Below are positions 8,838 to 17,781 of a stretch of 64,000 nucleotides of DNA, piece after piece (position 1 is the stretch's first letter; each line of letters opens with the position of its first letter). The stretch is from a bacterium (GTDB lineage: Bacteria > Bacillota > Bacilli > Lactobacillales > Streptococcaceae). The stretch is taken from contig CAJNCJ010000002.1 in the NCBI GenBank assembly GCA_905221235.1, positions 177,699 through 241,698 of the forward strand. The letters run 5' to 3'. Below the pieces are notes generated by a model. That model ran no database searches. It had not been told where the DNA came from and saw only the letters and a list, made by a program, of their open reading frames with translations. The position numbers and the translations under genes were made by a program.

Positions 8838-9596
8838 TTATTCAAAGAGTTGATAATAATCAGAGATTTTCATTTTTGCTTTTTCTTCTTGGTTCAAATC
8901 TTGGATAATTCGTCCTTCTTTCATAACAATTAAACGATTGCCATATTTGAGAGCATCTTCCATATGGTGGGTAATCATAAGGGCTGTCAGCTGATCTTTC
9001 TTGACAAACTCATCCGTCAATTCCATGAGTGCGACACTGGTCTTTGGATCCAGGGCCGCAGTATGCTCGTCCAACAAGAGTAATTCAGGACGTTTCAAGG
9101 TTGCCATCAAAAGACTCAAGGCCTGTCTTTGTCCACCGGATAAGAACTCAATCGGTGTATTCAAGTGTTTCTCAAGACCATTTCCTACTTTTTCAATAGT
9201 AGCCTGAAACTCATCCTTATAACTAGCCAGACGTCTCGGAAACAGTCCACGCTTTTCACCACGAAACTTGGCAATTAAAAGATTTTCAGCCACCGTCATA
9301 CGAGGAGCTGTTCCCATTTTGGGATCTTGAAAAACACGTGACAAATACTTAGCTCGCTTCTCTGGTGAAAATTTGGTAACATCTTCACCCAAAATACGGA
9401 TGGTTCCACTGGTTAATGACAAGGTTCCTGCAATAGTGTTAAAGAGAGTTGATTTTCCAGCACCATTTCCACCTAAAATCGTGATAAAGTCCTGTTCAAA
9501 AATTTCTAAGGAAACATCATTTAAAATAATCTTTTCTTCATCAAGGCCATTTTTAACGACTTTGGTTGCATTTTTTAATTCTACAATTGCTGTCAT
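8838..9596 (-). CDS. trpZ: ABC transporter ATP-binding protein, tryptophan-type (TrpZ)
   Basis: A 252-aa ATPase with Walker A GGNGAGKST (about residues 42-50), Q-loop FQDP, signature LSGGQRQ and Walker B LLLLDEH. It overlaps the permease gene by 4 bp. It energises import by the TrpX/TrpY complex. The tryptophan assignment rests on the UGG T-box in front of trpX and on the naming of this streptococcal operon; no transport data can be read from sequence. Confidence 0.88.
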   Translation of the reverse strand: MTAIVELKNATKVVKNGLDEEKIILNDVSLEIFEQDFITILGGNGAGKSTLFNTIAGTLSLTSGTIRILGEDVTKFSPEKRAKYLSRVFQDPKMGTAPRMTVAENLLIAKFRGEKRGLFPRRLASYKDEFQATIEKVGNGLEKHLNTPIEFLSGGQRQALSLLMATLKRPELLLLDEHTAALDPKTSVALMELTDEFVKKDQLTALMITHHMEDALKYGNRLIVMKEGRIIQDLNQEEKAKMKISDYYQLFE

Positions 9597-10459
9597 TTGC
9601 TTAACTTGGCTCCTTTCAAGATGGTTTGCTTAAATGTTGGAATCATGAGGCAGACTGCTAAAATCACTGCACTGTATAGACGAAGGTAACTTGTGTTAAA
9701 GCCAAGCGCGATAACTGCCCATACTAAGAATTGATAGGCAATAGAACCTACAACGATGGTAACCAAACGCTCTGCCAAGCTCAAACTCTTGAAGATAACT
9801 TCTCCAATAATCAAACTTGCAAGCCCCACAACGATGACACCAATTCCTCGAGAAACATCAGCATAGCCTTCTTGCTGGGCAATGAGGGCACCTGCAAGGG
9901 CAATCACCCCATTTGATAAGACCAAGCCCATGAGCTCCATGCGTCCAGTATGAATTCCGAAACTTCTAGCCATATCAGGATTGTCACCTGTAGCAATATA
10001 GGCTTGTCCAAGTTTAGTGTCCAAGAAAAAGAGCATGAGAGCAATGACAAGACTGACAAAGATAAGACCTGTCAAGAGTTGGTTCAAGTCTGAATCAAAA
10101 GGTAAGACATCCTGGATTTGCTTAGTTCCAAGCAAGCCTAAATTTGCACGTCCCATAATCAAGAGCATGATAGAGTGACAAGAAGTCATCACCAAAATCC
10201 CTGAGAGCAAGGTTGGAATCTTCCCTTTTGTATAAAGAAGACCTGCTGCCATTCCAGCCAAACAACCTGCTCCTACAGCAACAAGTGTCGCTAAAAAGGG
10301 ATTTACACCTTTGGTTATCAGAGTGACAGCAACAGCTCCCCCAAGAGGGAAGGAACCTTCTGTCGTCATATCTGGAAAGTTTAAAATCCTAAATGTCATA
10401 AAGATTCCCAGACCTAAAATAGCCCAGACAAATCCTTGAGAAATAATAGATAATATCAT
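9593..10459 (-). CDS. trpY: ABC transporter permease, tryptophan-type (TrpY)
   Basis: A 288-aa multi-spanning permease of the branched-chain/sugar type (BPD_transp_2) with about eight to nine hydrophobic helices. The open frame extends to 10528, but the start MILSIISQGF at 10459 is preferred. The upstream part is not membrane-like and contains the terminator hairpin at 10495-10526, and AAAGG lies 11 bases before 10459. It overlaps trpZ. Confidence 0.85.
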   Translation of the reverse strand: MILSIISQGFVWAILGLGIFMTFRILNFPDMTTEGSFPLGGAVAVTLITKGVNPFLATLVAVGAGCLAGMAAGLLYTKGKIPTLLSGILVMTSCHSIMLLIMGRANLGLLGTKQIQDVLPFDSDLNQLLTGLIFVSLVIALMLFFLDTKLGQAYIATGDNPDMARSFGIHTGRMELMGLVLSNGVIALAGALIAQQEGYADVSRGIGVIVVGLASLIIGEVIFKSLSLAERLVTIVVGSIAYQFLVWAVIALGFNTSYLRLYSAVILAVCLMIPTFKQTILKGAKLSK

Positions 10460-10494
10460 CTGTTTCTTAACCTTTTCTATATGATTTCTATTGT

Positions 10495-10526
10495 AAAAAA
10501 TTGGAGGAGATGTCCCCAACTCCTCC
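10495..10526 (-). terminator. Intra-operon terminator between trpX and trpYZ
   Basis: On the minus strand GGAGGAG (10526-10520) pairs with CTCCTCC (10509-10503), followed by AATTTTTT. It starts 8 bp after the trpX stop and probably lowers expression of the membrane and ATPase subunits relative to the binding protein. Confidence 0.75.
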
Positions 10527-10534
10527 ATTACAGA

Positions 10535-11530
10535 TTATTCAATCACTTGTCCTGCTTCTTTTAGAACAGATTCAGGAATCGTAATACCTAGTTCTTGTGC
10601 CAATTTTTTATTGATTACTGATTTACCAGTTGAAAAGACATTGACTGGTGTATCAGCTGGTTTTGCACCTTTCAAAACTTGAGCAATCATTTTACCAGTT
10701 GCCACACCAAGATCATGTTGGTCAACTACAACGGATGCCAAACCACCTGCTTCTACCATGGCAGTTGCGCTTGGGTAGATTGGTTTTTTAGCTGATTGGT
10801 TGCTTGATACAACAGTTGAGAAGGCTGAAGCAATAGTGTTATCAATTGGAACCCAGATAGCATCAACCTTGCTAGTCATAACGTTAACTGTTGAAGCAAT
10901 TTCATTTGTTGAAGGAACTGCAAACGTTTCTACTGTCAAACCTGCTTTTTCAGCATAAGCTTTAAATTCTTCTACCTGTGTTTTTGAATTGTCTTCACTA
11001 CTTGAGTAAAGAGCACCGATTGTTTTCACATTTGGTGTCAGAGCCTTGATGAGTTCAACTTGTTGTTGAGCTGGGTTGTGGTCTGATACCCCTGTAATGT
11101 TGCCACCTGGTTTTTTCAAATCTTTAACCAAGTTCGCACCGATTGGGTCTGTAATAGCAGCCATGATAACAGGTAGATCTTTTGTTGCACTAGCCAAACC
11201 TTGAGCAGCTGGTGTTGCGATACCAACCACAAGATCATTACCATTCGCAACCAATTGTTTACTCATGGTCGCAACCTTACTTTGGTCACCTTCTGAGTTC
11301 ATAAAGTCAATTTTCAACTGATCATCTTTATAGCCTTCTTCTGCAAGTCCATCTTGAATCCCTTTATAAATCAAGTCAAGAGATGGATGGCTCACAAACT
11401 GAAGGACACCAACTTTGGCAACTTTCTTCTCATTCTTAGCTTCTGGTTTATTCATTGAAGAGTAAATCAAGCTTCCTGCTACTAAGACTGCTAATGCAGC
11501 GATAATTCCAATTAAACGTTTATTTTTCAT
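10535..11530 (-). CDS. trpX: ABC transporter substrate-binding protein, tryptophan-type (TrpX)
   Basis: A 331-aa periplasmic-type binding protein of the ABC_sub_bind family. It has repeated family motifs such as VGVLQFVSHPSLD, VVGIATPAAQGLA and WVPIDNT. The N-terminus is a 20-residue hydrophobic anchor (RLIGIIAALAVLVAGSLIYS), but there is no lipobox cysteine, so it is probably held by an uncleaved signal anchor or released. AAGGAG precedes the ATG. A Trp T-box and terminator lie upstream, and a 3' terminator separates it from trpY. Confidence 0.88.
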   Translation of the reverse strand: MKNKRLIGIIAALAVLVAGSLIYSSMNKPEAKNEKKVAKVGVLQFVSHPSLDLIYKGIQDGLAEEGYKDDQLKIDFMNSEGDQSKVATMSKQLVANGNDLVVGIATPAAQGLASATKDLPVIMAAITDPIGANLVKDLKKPGGNITGVSDHNPAQQQVELIKALTPNVKTIGALYSSSEDNSKTQVEEFKAYAEKAGLTVETFAVPSTNEIASTVNVMTSKVDAIWVPIDNTIASAFSTVVSSNQSAKKPIYPSATAMVEAGGLASVVVDQHDLGVATGKMIAQVLKGAKPADTPVNVFSTGKSVINKKLAQELGITIPESVLKEAGQVIE

Positions 11531-11567
11531 TCTATTTCTCCTTTTTAATTCCTTTAAACTACTTCAC

Positions 11568-11603
11568 TTATCTAAACAAGCGACGCCATCGTTTTCTTTC
11601 CAT
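11568..11603 (-). CDS. Possible 11-aa peptide MERKRWRRLFR between T-box and trpX
   Basis: ATG at 11603 with GGAGG five bases upstream, ending TAA at 11568. The peptide has six Arg/Lys and one Trp codon in eleven residues. It lies after the T-box terminator and before the trpX ribosome site. The excellent ribosome site is the main support; composition and length do not prove coding. It could be a translated leader that senses Trp or simply chance. Confidence 0.35.
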   Translation of the reverse strand: MERKRWRRLFR

Positions 11604-11616
11604 ACTAACCTCCATC

Positions 11617-11855
11617 AAAAAAGTCCTCACACAAAAAACTTGTGTGAGGACGTCGATGCGCGGTACCACCTCAATTATAGGGAATTTCCCTATCGCTCTG
11701 TCTCGCAATAACGAGATGCACTGTAAGGTGTGCTCACCGAATTTTTATGATTTCAAATTCTAAATAACATTCAGCCCAATTTTCATCATCACCACTTATC
11801 TGTTTTCAGCTACCACAGACTCTCTAAAAAGTTTATATGATTACTTTTCTGAATG
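11617..11855 (-). promoter_or_regulatory. T-box leader, specifier UGG (tryptophan)
   Basis: The conserved T-box element AGGTGGTACCGCG is at 11671-11659. The stem I base pairs CATTCAG with CTGAATG. The specifier loop shows the S-turn AGUA (11845-11842) on one side and GAA followed by AAU-UGG-G on the other, putting UGG at 11778-11776. The terminator is GTCCTCACAC...GTGTGAGGAC with a run of T (11651-11617). Uncharged tRNA-Trp should favour antitermination into trpX. The fold was done by eye. Confidence 0.88.
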
Positions 11856-11860
11856 GTTAA

Positions 11861-11888
11861 ATTATATCATTTTTTAACTACTTGTCAA
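11861..11888 (-). promoter_or_regulatory. SigA promoter of the T-box/trpXYZ unit
   Basis: Consensus TTGACA (11888-11883) and TATAAT (11866-11861) are separated by 16 bp, and the -10 is extended by TGA. It starts right after the ppc terminator. Confidence 0.85.
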
Positions 11889-11915
11889 GACTCTTTTAGC
11901 ATTTTTTTGAAATAT

Positions 11916-11947
11916 CAAAAACTTCCCCTATGGAAAAGAGGAAGTTT
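11916..11947 (-). terminator. Terminator of ftsW-ppc
   Basis: On the minus strand AAACTTCC pairs with GGAAGTTT and runs into TTTTT. It lies 9 bp after the ppc stop. Confidence 0.8.
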
Positions 11948-11955
11948 GATGGGTA

Positions 11956-14652
11956 TCAGCCTGAATTACGCAATCCTGTCGCAATTCCGTTGATGGTTGT
12001 ATGGATTAATTTTTCTTGATCGCTTGATAATTCTCCACGACGTTGACGTTTAATCAGCTCCAACTGGATATAGTTGAGAATATTAAAGTAAGGCATACGG
12101 TAATCCAAACTTGCTTTTAGATATGGATTTTCAGCCAAGAGTTCATCGTAACCTTCGATAGCCAAGATGACTTCCTTGGTAACTTGCCATTCATTTAGAA
12201 TAGTCTCATAAATTGCTTTTACTTGATCATCTTCACAAAGTTTGGCATATTCAAAAGCGATATTCATATTTGATTTTGACAAGACCATGTCAACATTTGA
12301 AAGAAGTGACTGGAAGAAAGGCCAATTTTGGTACATATCTCGTAGGATAGCGATATTTTCTGGATTCTTATCGATAAATTCTTTGAAACTTGAACCAACT
12401 CCATACCAACCAGGGAACATGACACGGCTTTGTGACCATGAGAAGACCCAAGGGATAGCACGCAAACCACCGATTTCAGTAATCGTCTTACGAGCAGCTG
12501 GACGAGAACCAATATTAAAGCTTGAAATAGCCTTGATTGGACTTGACTCAAAGAAATAATCATAGAAATGGTCATTACCAAAGACCAAATCACGGTAGAT
12601 ATCGTAACTACGGTCCACTACTTGGTCCATGATGGCTTCATAACGATTGGATGTATTGGTATCGCTCTTCTTCTGCGTAATCATACGGTTAATGGCTGCA
12701 GATACTAGCATTTCAAGGTTATAGTAGGCGGCATCTTTGTTACCGTATTTATTGCCAATTACTTCACCCTGCTCCGTCAAACGGATACGATCCTTGATAG
12801 ACTTAAGCGGTTGAGACGTGATAGCTTCATAGGTTGGGCCACCACCACGACCAACAGTACCACCACGGCCATGGAAGAAGGTAACCTTAACGCCAAATTC
12901 ATCTCCAATAGCAGTCAATTGTTGTTGAGCTTTGTAGAGAGTCCAACATGATGAAAGGTAACCACCATCTTTATTACTATCAGAGTAGCCAAGCATGATT
13001 TCTTGGTAGTTATTACGCGAAGCAATCCATTTCTTAGCAAGAGGAAGAGAAAGGTATTCTCTCATAGTTTCTTCTGAGTGATCCAAGTCCTCAATTGTCT
13101 CAAAGAGAGGAACGATTTGGACACGGGCTCTTTCTTTATCAACTAACCCTACTTCTTTTAGCAAGATTGCCAATTCCAGCATGTCTGATACGCTGGTTGC
13201 ATGTGAAATAATTGTCTGACGAATAACATCATCACCCAACTTATCTTTCAAATTACGAGCAGCCTTAAAGATAGCCAATTCTTTTTCAAGTAACTCTGAT
13301 TTTTCAACATGAGTGGCAGAAAGAATACGTGGATCTTCTTCCAATTCTTTCAAGAGAAGCTGGCATTTTTCTTCTTCACTTAGTTCGCTATAACGCGAAT
13401 GAATGCCTGCTGATTTCAAGAGTTCGGCTACACAGGCCTCATGGACACTTGAATCTTGACGCATGTCAATAGATGCCAAATAGAAACCAAAAATTTCAAC
13501 TGCCTGAATCAACTCAACAAAATCACCAGAAATTAGTGCTTCACCCTTGTTTTCCAAAAGGGAATCACGGATAGTAACTAAGTCCTTATAAAAGTCATTG
13601 GCTGTTTCATAACGAGCTCCAACTTCCTTATCCTCAATCAGATAAGCTTTTGTTGCTTGGATTTTTGATTGAATATCAAACAAGGCACGACGATACAGCT
13701 CTTTTTCACGGTAAATCGAGTTATCCTTAGATTGACGAGCCATTTCTCTGACTTGCTTGCTGACATTGACAATACTGGTTGAGAGAGAGAACTCACGATA
13801 AAGTTGGTAAATCTTTTCATCGTAGTAGTTCATGATGACTTCACACTGAGTCATAGCAGATTGTTTCAAGGTATCTGCTGTAACAAAAGGATTCCCATCA
13901 CGGTCCCCACCAATCCACATTCCCATGGTAATTGGTTTAGGATGTTTCAACTCCAAGCCATGTTTTTTAGCCAGGCGCTTGTACTCAGCAGTCAAATGAG
14001 GAACAGCTTTCAGGAATGAACTATTGTAGTATTCCATAACATTCGTGATTTCATTGGTAACTTTCAATTTCTTTTCACGAATCATGTCTGTCTGCATGAT
14101 AATCTCAATGTAACGACGGAGATCATTATGCCATTTTTCCTTATTGATCAAGCCTAATTTCACATCACGGTACTTACGCAAGAGGGTATGGATATGGTTG
14201 GTCAAATCCAGCATACTCTTACGTTGCACTTGTGTTGGATGAGCTGTCAAAACAGGGACAACATTCAAGTGTTCTAGAATTTCAACCGCATTTTCTTTTT
14301 CTGCAACCATTTTGATAGTTGCTGATAACTTACCAAGATAATCTTGATCGATATTATTTTGGTGGTTGATTTCATAGGCCAAATCCACGTCTTCTGAAAT
14401 ATTAATCAAGAGGGGCAAGATAGAGAAATAGCGTGAAATATAAGCCATTTCATCATTTGTCAGGCTAGTAACCAATTGGTTCAAGCCTTGATAATCTTCT
14501 TGAGTTGACAATTCTTTCAACTGCATGATTTTTTCAAAAGTCTCTGGGGCAAGCATATTTTTAGTGATATCTTCTAACAATTCTGTTAAAATCAATACTT
14601 CTTCTTGCACGACAGCTTTATTACTATAGTTTTCTAATTTTTGAAGAGACAT
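11956..14652 (-). CDS. ppc: Phosphoenolpyruvate carboxylase
   Basis: An 898-aa cytoplasmic enzyme that carboxylates phosphoenolpyruvate to oxaloacetate, an anaplerotic step supplying aspartate in organisms with an incomplete TCA cycle. Visible motifs are the catalytic-His segment [13 protein letters not shown] (about residues 132-144), the K-D-G-G motif [10 protein letters not shown] and the Gly-rich loop [13 protein letters not shown], followed by [11 protein letters not shown]. Length is normal for Gram-positive Ppc. It lies 24 bp downstream of ftsW and is probably co-transcribed. Confidence 0.97.
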   Translation of the reverse strand: MSLQKLENYSNKAVVQEEVLILTELLEDITKNMLAPETFEKIMQLKELSTQEDYQGLNQLVTSLTNDEMAYISRYFSILPLLINISEDVDLAYEINHQNNIDQDYLGKLSATIKMVAEKENAVEILEHLNVVPVLTAHPTQVQRKSMLDLTNHIHTLLRKYRDVKLGLINKEKWHNDLRRYIEIIMQTDMIREKKLKVTNEITNVMEYYNSSFLKAVPHLTAEYKRLAKKHGLELKHPKPITMGMWIGGDRDGNPFVTADTLKQSAMTQCEVIMNYYDEKIYQLYREFSLSTSIVNVSKQVREMARQSKDNSIYREKELYRRALFDIQSKIQATKAYLIEDKEVGARYETANDFYKDLVTIRDSLLENKGEALISGDFVELIQAVEIFGFYLASIDMRQDSSVHEACVAELLKSAGIHSRYSELSEEEKCQLLLKELEEDPRILSATHVEKSELLEKELAIFKAARNLKDKLGDDVIRQTIISHATSVSDMLELAILLKEVGLVDKERARVQIVPLFETIEDLDHSEETMREYLSLPLAKKWIASRNNYQEIMLGYSDSNKDGGYLSSCWTLYKAQQQLTAIGDEFGVKVTFFHGRGGTVGRGGGPTYEAITSQPLKSIKDRIRLTEQGEVIGNKYGNKDAAYYNLEMLVSAAINRMITQKKSDTNTSNRYEAIMDQVVDRSYDIYRDLVFGNDHFYDYFFESSPIKAISSFNIGSRPAARKTITEIGGLRAIPWVFSWSQSRVMFPGWYGVGSSFKEFIDKNPENIAILRDMYQNWPFFQSLLSNVDMVLSKSNMNIAFEYAKLCEDDQVKAIYETILNEWQVTKEVILAIEGYDELLAENPYLKASLDYRMPYFNILNYIQLELIKRQRRGELSSDQEKLIHTTINGIATGLRNSG

Positions 14653-14676
14653 AGGTAATCCTTTCCACTATCAGCT

Positions 14677-15900
14677 CTACATATAGTTTGAGGAGTGAGC
14701 TTCTAACTCCTCATACAATTGAGCACGCTTTTCACTTGCATCAATATTTAAGACAAAGGCGATGGCTACAGACAAGACCAGAAGACTATTCCCTCCTTGC
14801 GATAAGAAAGGAAAGGTTACTCCTGTCGAAGGAATAATACCAGAAATTCCACCGATATTGACAAAGACCTGGATCAACATCATCCCCCCAACCCCAATCG
14901 CCATCATGGAATTAAAGGGATTCTTAGCACGAATTCCGACTAGGATGATTCGTAAAATAAGGAAAAAAACAAGTGCTAAAATCAAGCTGGCCCCTACAAA
15001 TCCAAATTCTTCGATGACAATTGAAAATACAAAATCTGTATGGGCCTCTGGTAAATAACCCCGTTTTTCAATTGAATTTCCTAAGCCTAGACCAAACCAA
15101 CCACCATTTACCATGGCAAAGTAGGAATTTGCGAGTTGGTGGCCTGCTCCTGCCAAATCAGCAAAGGGATTAAAGTAGGCACTGAAACGCTTAGCAACGT
15201 AGCCAAATATTGGAATTTTTGAAAACTTATCAACCCCAATCATAGAAATAGCTGATAAGGATAGGGCTGAAATACCAACCAAAATTCCCAAAAAGGCAAT
15301 AAACCATCTATAAGCGATACCACTAGTCGTATACATAATCAAGGCAACCAAAGCTAAAATAGAAGCATTCCCCAAATCTGGGAAAATAGCAAGGCTCCCA
15401 ATCAGTACAAAGAGAACAAAGCGCCAGTCATTAAACGCACGAGGAAGCCACTGATTCTGTGTCAAAACTTGAAAATCATAAATAGCTATATCCTCTTGTT
15501 GTTTGGAAAATCTGTTTGCTAAATACCAAATAATAATAATTTTCAAGTATTCGGCTGGCTGAATGGTCAAAGGTCCTACAGAAATCCAGCCATAGGCTCC
15601 ATTGACAGGAATACCAATCAAACGAGCCAAAACTAAAAGAATCAGCTCAACGAACATAACGATAAATAAAAGACGTTCGTTTCTTAAAAAATTCAGTCTC
15701 AACTTATATATCAAGGCAATCAGTATCAAACTAAATATCCAAAATAGTCCCTGACTTCGGACCAATTGCAGTGCACTTTGGCCTTCTTGAATTAAAATAG
15801 CACTGGTTGTCGAATAAACCACAATCAAGCCCAAAATAGATAAAAGTAAGTAAGGAACTAGAATAGAATAATTTAATAGGTGCCTTTTACTAATCTTCAT
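14677..15900 (-). CDS. ftsW: Septal peptidoglycan glycosyltransferase FtsW
   Basis: A 407-aa SEDS-family polytopic protein with about ten membrane helices. It contains the family signatures GAYGWISVGPLTIQPAEYLK and PEAHTDFVFSIVIEEFGFVG. SEDS proteins polymerise lipid II together with a class B PBP. No PBP gene is adjacent. Identification as FtsW rather than RodA rests on its linkage to ppc, as in pneumococci. An extended -10 promoter lies upstream. Confidence 0.93.
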   Translation of the reverse strand: MKISKRHLLNYSILVPYLLLSILGLIVVYSTTSAILIQEGQSALQLVRSQGLFWIFSLILIALIYKLRLNFLRNERLLFIVMFVELILLVLARLIGIPVNGAYGWISVGPLTIQPAEYLKIIIIWYLANRFSKQQEDIAIYDFQVLTQNQWLPRAFNDWRFVLFVLIGSLAIFPDLGNASILALVALIMYTTSGIAYRWFIAFLGILVGISALSLSAISMIGVDKFSKIPIFGYVAKRFSAYFNPFADLAGAGHQLANSYFAMVNGGWFGLGLGNSIEKRGYLPEAHTDFVFSIVIEEFGFVGASLILALVFFLILRIILVGIRAKNPFNSMMAIGVGGMMLIQVFVNIGGISGIIPSTGVTFPFLSQGGNSLLVLSVAIAFVLNIDASEKRAQLYEELEAHSSNYM

Positions 15901-15970
15901 AGTATCACCAATCTAATGAGAACAACACAATTGCTTCCCAAATTCCGTTTGTTTTCTAGTTTTGATTGCT

Positions 15971-15979
15971 ATTATACCA
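15971..15979 (-). promoter_or_regulatory. Extended -10 promoter of ftsW-ppc
   Basis: TGGTATAAT on the minus strand, about 70 bp before ftsW. No clear -35 is seen. The intergenic stretch 15901-16061 otherwise holds only this box and the prsA terminator. Confidence 0.6.
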
Positions 15980-16029
15980 TTTTTTCCGAAAGAAAAAAAC
16001 TCTTATCCATCAGATAGACCATTTTTGTC

Positions 16030-16056
16030 ATAAGAAAAAGAGCACTTGGCTCTTTT
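16030..16056 (-). terminator. Terminator of prsA
   Basis: AAAAGAGC-CAAGT-GCTCTTTT on the minus strand (16056-16036) continues into TTCTTATG just after the prsA stop. Confidence 0.8.
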
Positions 16057-16061
16057 CTGTT

Positions 16062-17000
16062 TTATTCTTTTGATGAACTACTTGAGCTTGAATCTCCACC
16101 ACCGATATATTGAGTAAAGATATTTTGGAAGGCTTGGTCCTTAACCTTGATATTGGCTGCTTGTAATTCTTTTCCGATAATACTTTGAACAAATGATGAA
16201 TCATTTTGTTTTTGAGTCAAGATAACAGTTTTTAATTTTTCTTTGTAGTCATCGATATTAGATGATTTTTCTGTTTTCTTAATCAGTTTTACAATGTAAT
16301 ATTGGCTGCTGTAGGCTTGTGTACCAGTGGCTGTAATCACATCAGAAACGCCGTTTACATCTAGAGCAAATGCCGCTTTCTTAACTTGTTCTGGTACTTC
16401 TGTTGAAGCAGAATCAAAGGTGATTTCTCCACCATTCGCTTTGGTTTTCTCATCAGTTGAGTTATCTTTAGCTAATTGAGCAAAGTCTGCATCACTAGCT
16501 TTAGCTTTTTCAAGAATTTCTTTAGCCTTGTCTTCATTGTCCAAACGGATGATTTGAGCCGTTACATCTGGAGTGTACTCGTCAAATGCTTTCTTATAGG
16601 CATCATCTGTCAATTCAGCTTCTGCTGCCTTCTTAACTGCCAACTCAACTAATTTACTTGTACGAATTTGAGCTTTACGTGTTTCAAGGGTCATTCCTGC
16701 TTGTGACAAGACACGTTGGTAGTTCTCACCATATTGTTTCTCTTCTTCGGCAATAGTATCATTGACTTCTTTGTCATCTACTTCTGAGCCATATTGCTTC
16801 TCAAATACTTTTTGGATGGTCAAGTTCAACAACACTTGTTGAGCTGAAGGATTGCTTTTCACTTGCTCATAAAATTGATGTTCTGTGATGATATCTCCTT
16901 TCATGCTGATAAGGTCTGCCCCTTCTGAACCTTTCGAACAAGCTGCTAAAGTTGCTACTGATAATAGTGTAATGGCTCCTGCCAATAATTTTTTCTTCAT
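16062..17000 (-). CDS. prsA: Foldase lipoprotein PrsA/PpmA (parvulin PPIase)
   Basis: A 312-aa surface lipoprotein that assists folding of exported proteins. The signal peptide ends in the lipobox LAAC with Cys21. The N-terminal SurA-like helical part is followed by a parvulin domain at about residues 140-245 (VTAQIIRLDNEDKAKEILE; FAQLAKDNSTDEKTKANGG). The C-terminal Ser tract (GGGDSSSSSSSKE) is unusual but known in PpmA. AAAGGAG lies five bases before the start. It is preceded by the O-methyltransferase gene. Confidence 0.95.
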   Translation of the reverse strand: MKKKLLAGAITLLSVATLAACSKGSEGADLISMKGDIITEHQFYEQVKSNPSAQQVLLNLTIQKVFEKQYGSEVDDKEVNDTIAEEEKQYGENYQRVLSQAGMTLETRKAQIRTSKLVELAVKKAAEAELTDDAYKKAFDEYTPDVTAQIIRLDNEDKAKEILEKAKASDADFAQLAKDNSTDEKTKANGGEITFDSASTEVPEQVKKAAFALDVNGVSDVITATGTQAYSSQYYIVKLIKKTEKSSNIDDYKEKLKTVILTQKQNDSSFVQSIIGKELQAANIKVKDQAFQNIFTQYIGGGDSSSSSSSKE

Positions 17001-17066
17001 GTCTACTCCTTTGAGATAAGTGTTACCCTATCTATTTTACTATATTTTCTTAAATTTTTCTGAAAA

Positions 17067-17780
17067 TCATTCGCTGTCAGGCAATTGAACATCTGCTACA
17101 TTTTTACGAAGCATGAGAATGCCGTCCCCCAGAGGTACTAATGTTGCGGTGAGTCCTGGATTGTCTAAGGTTGCGTCAAATAGTCTTTGAAGTCCTCGAT
17201 AAATGGTTCGCTGGCCACGACGAACTTCCATAATGTCCTTGGCAACATCACCACCTTGGAAAATATCATCCAAAACAACCACACCTCCAACTTCCAAATG
17301 TTTGAGGATTTCTGGCAGAAAGACGATGTATTTAGACTTGGCAGAATCCATAAAGACGAAATCATAAGACTCTGTCAGGGTAGATAAGACATCCACCGCA
17401 TCTCCTTCTAGAAGTGTGATTTGCTTACGACTGTCAAACTGGGCAAAATTTTCCTTGGCAAAACCAATCATTTCTGGATTGCGATCAATGGTTGTAATCT
17501 TTGCATTTGGTGCATGTTCAGCCATCAAAAGGGCTGAAAAACCGATAGCCGTCCCAATTTCCAGTATGTTTTTAGGTTGCATGGTTTCCATAAGAAAACG
17601 GAAATAAGCAACCGTTTCATGAGGGATGATGGGAATATTTTCCTTATGGGCAAAGTCTTCCAATTCTTTCAAAGAACCTGTAACTTGCTTTTGACGCTGA
17701 CGCATCAAGTTTACAATTTCTTCCTTGACAACAGGGCGACGCATGTTATGGTTGGCATTCTTACTATATGATTCAACCAT
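17067..17780 (-). CDS. SAM-dependent O-methyltransferase (COMT/YrrM-like)
   Basis: A 237-aa class I methyltransferase. Motif I is ILEIGTAIGFSALLMAEHAP, followed by TTIDRNPEMIGFA, the metal-binding/post-I segment YDFVFMDSAKSKY and VVVLDDIFQGG. These match the cation-dependent O-methyltransferase family. In related bacteria YrrM-type enzymes may modify wobble uridines of tRNA; that role is inference here. It begins 1 bp before the pepF stop region, in the coiA-pepF-prsA order. Confidence 0.88.
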   Translation of the reverse strand: MVESYSKNANHNMRRPVVKEEIVNLMRQRQKQVTGSLKELEDFAHKENIPIIPHETVAYFRFLMETMQPKNILEIGTAIGFSALLMAEHAPNAKITTIDRNPEMIGFAKENFAQFDSRKQITLLEGDAVDVLSTLTESYDFVFMDSAKSKYIVFLPEILKHLEVGGVVVLDDIFQGGDVAKDIMEVRRGQRTIYRGLQRLFDATLDNPGLTATLVPLGDGILMLRKNVADVQLPDSE

Positions 17781-17781
17781 C

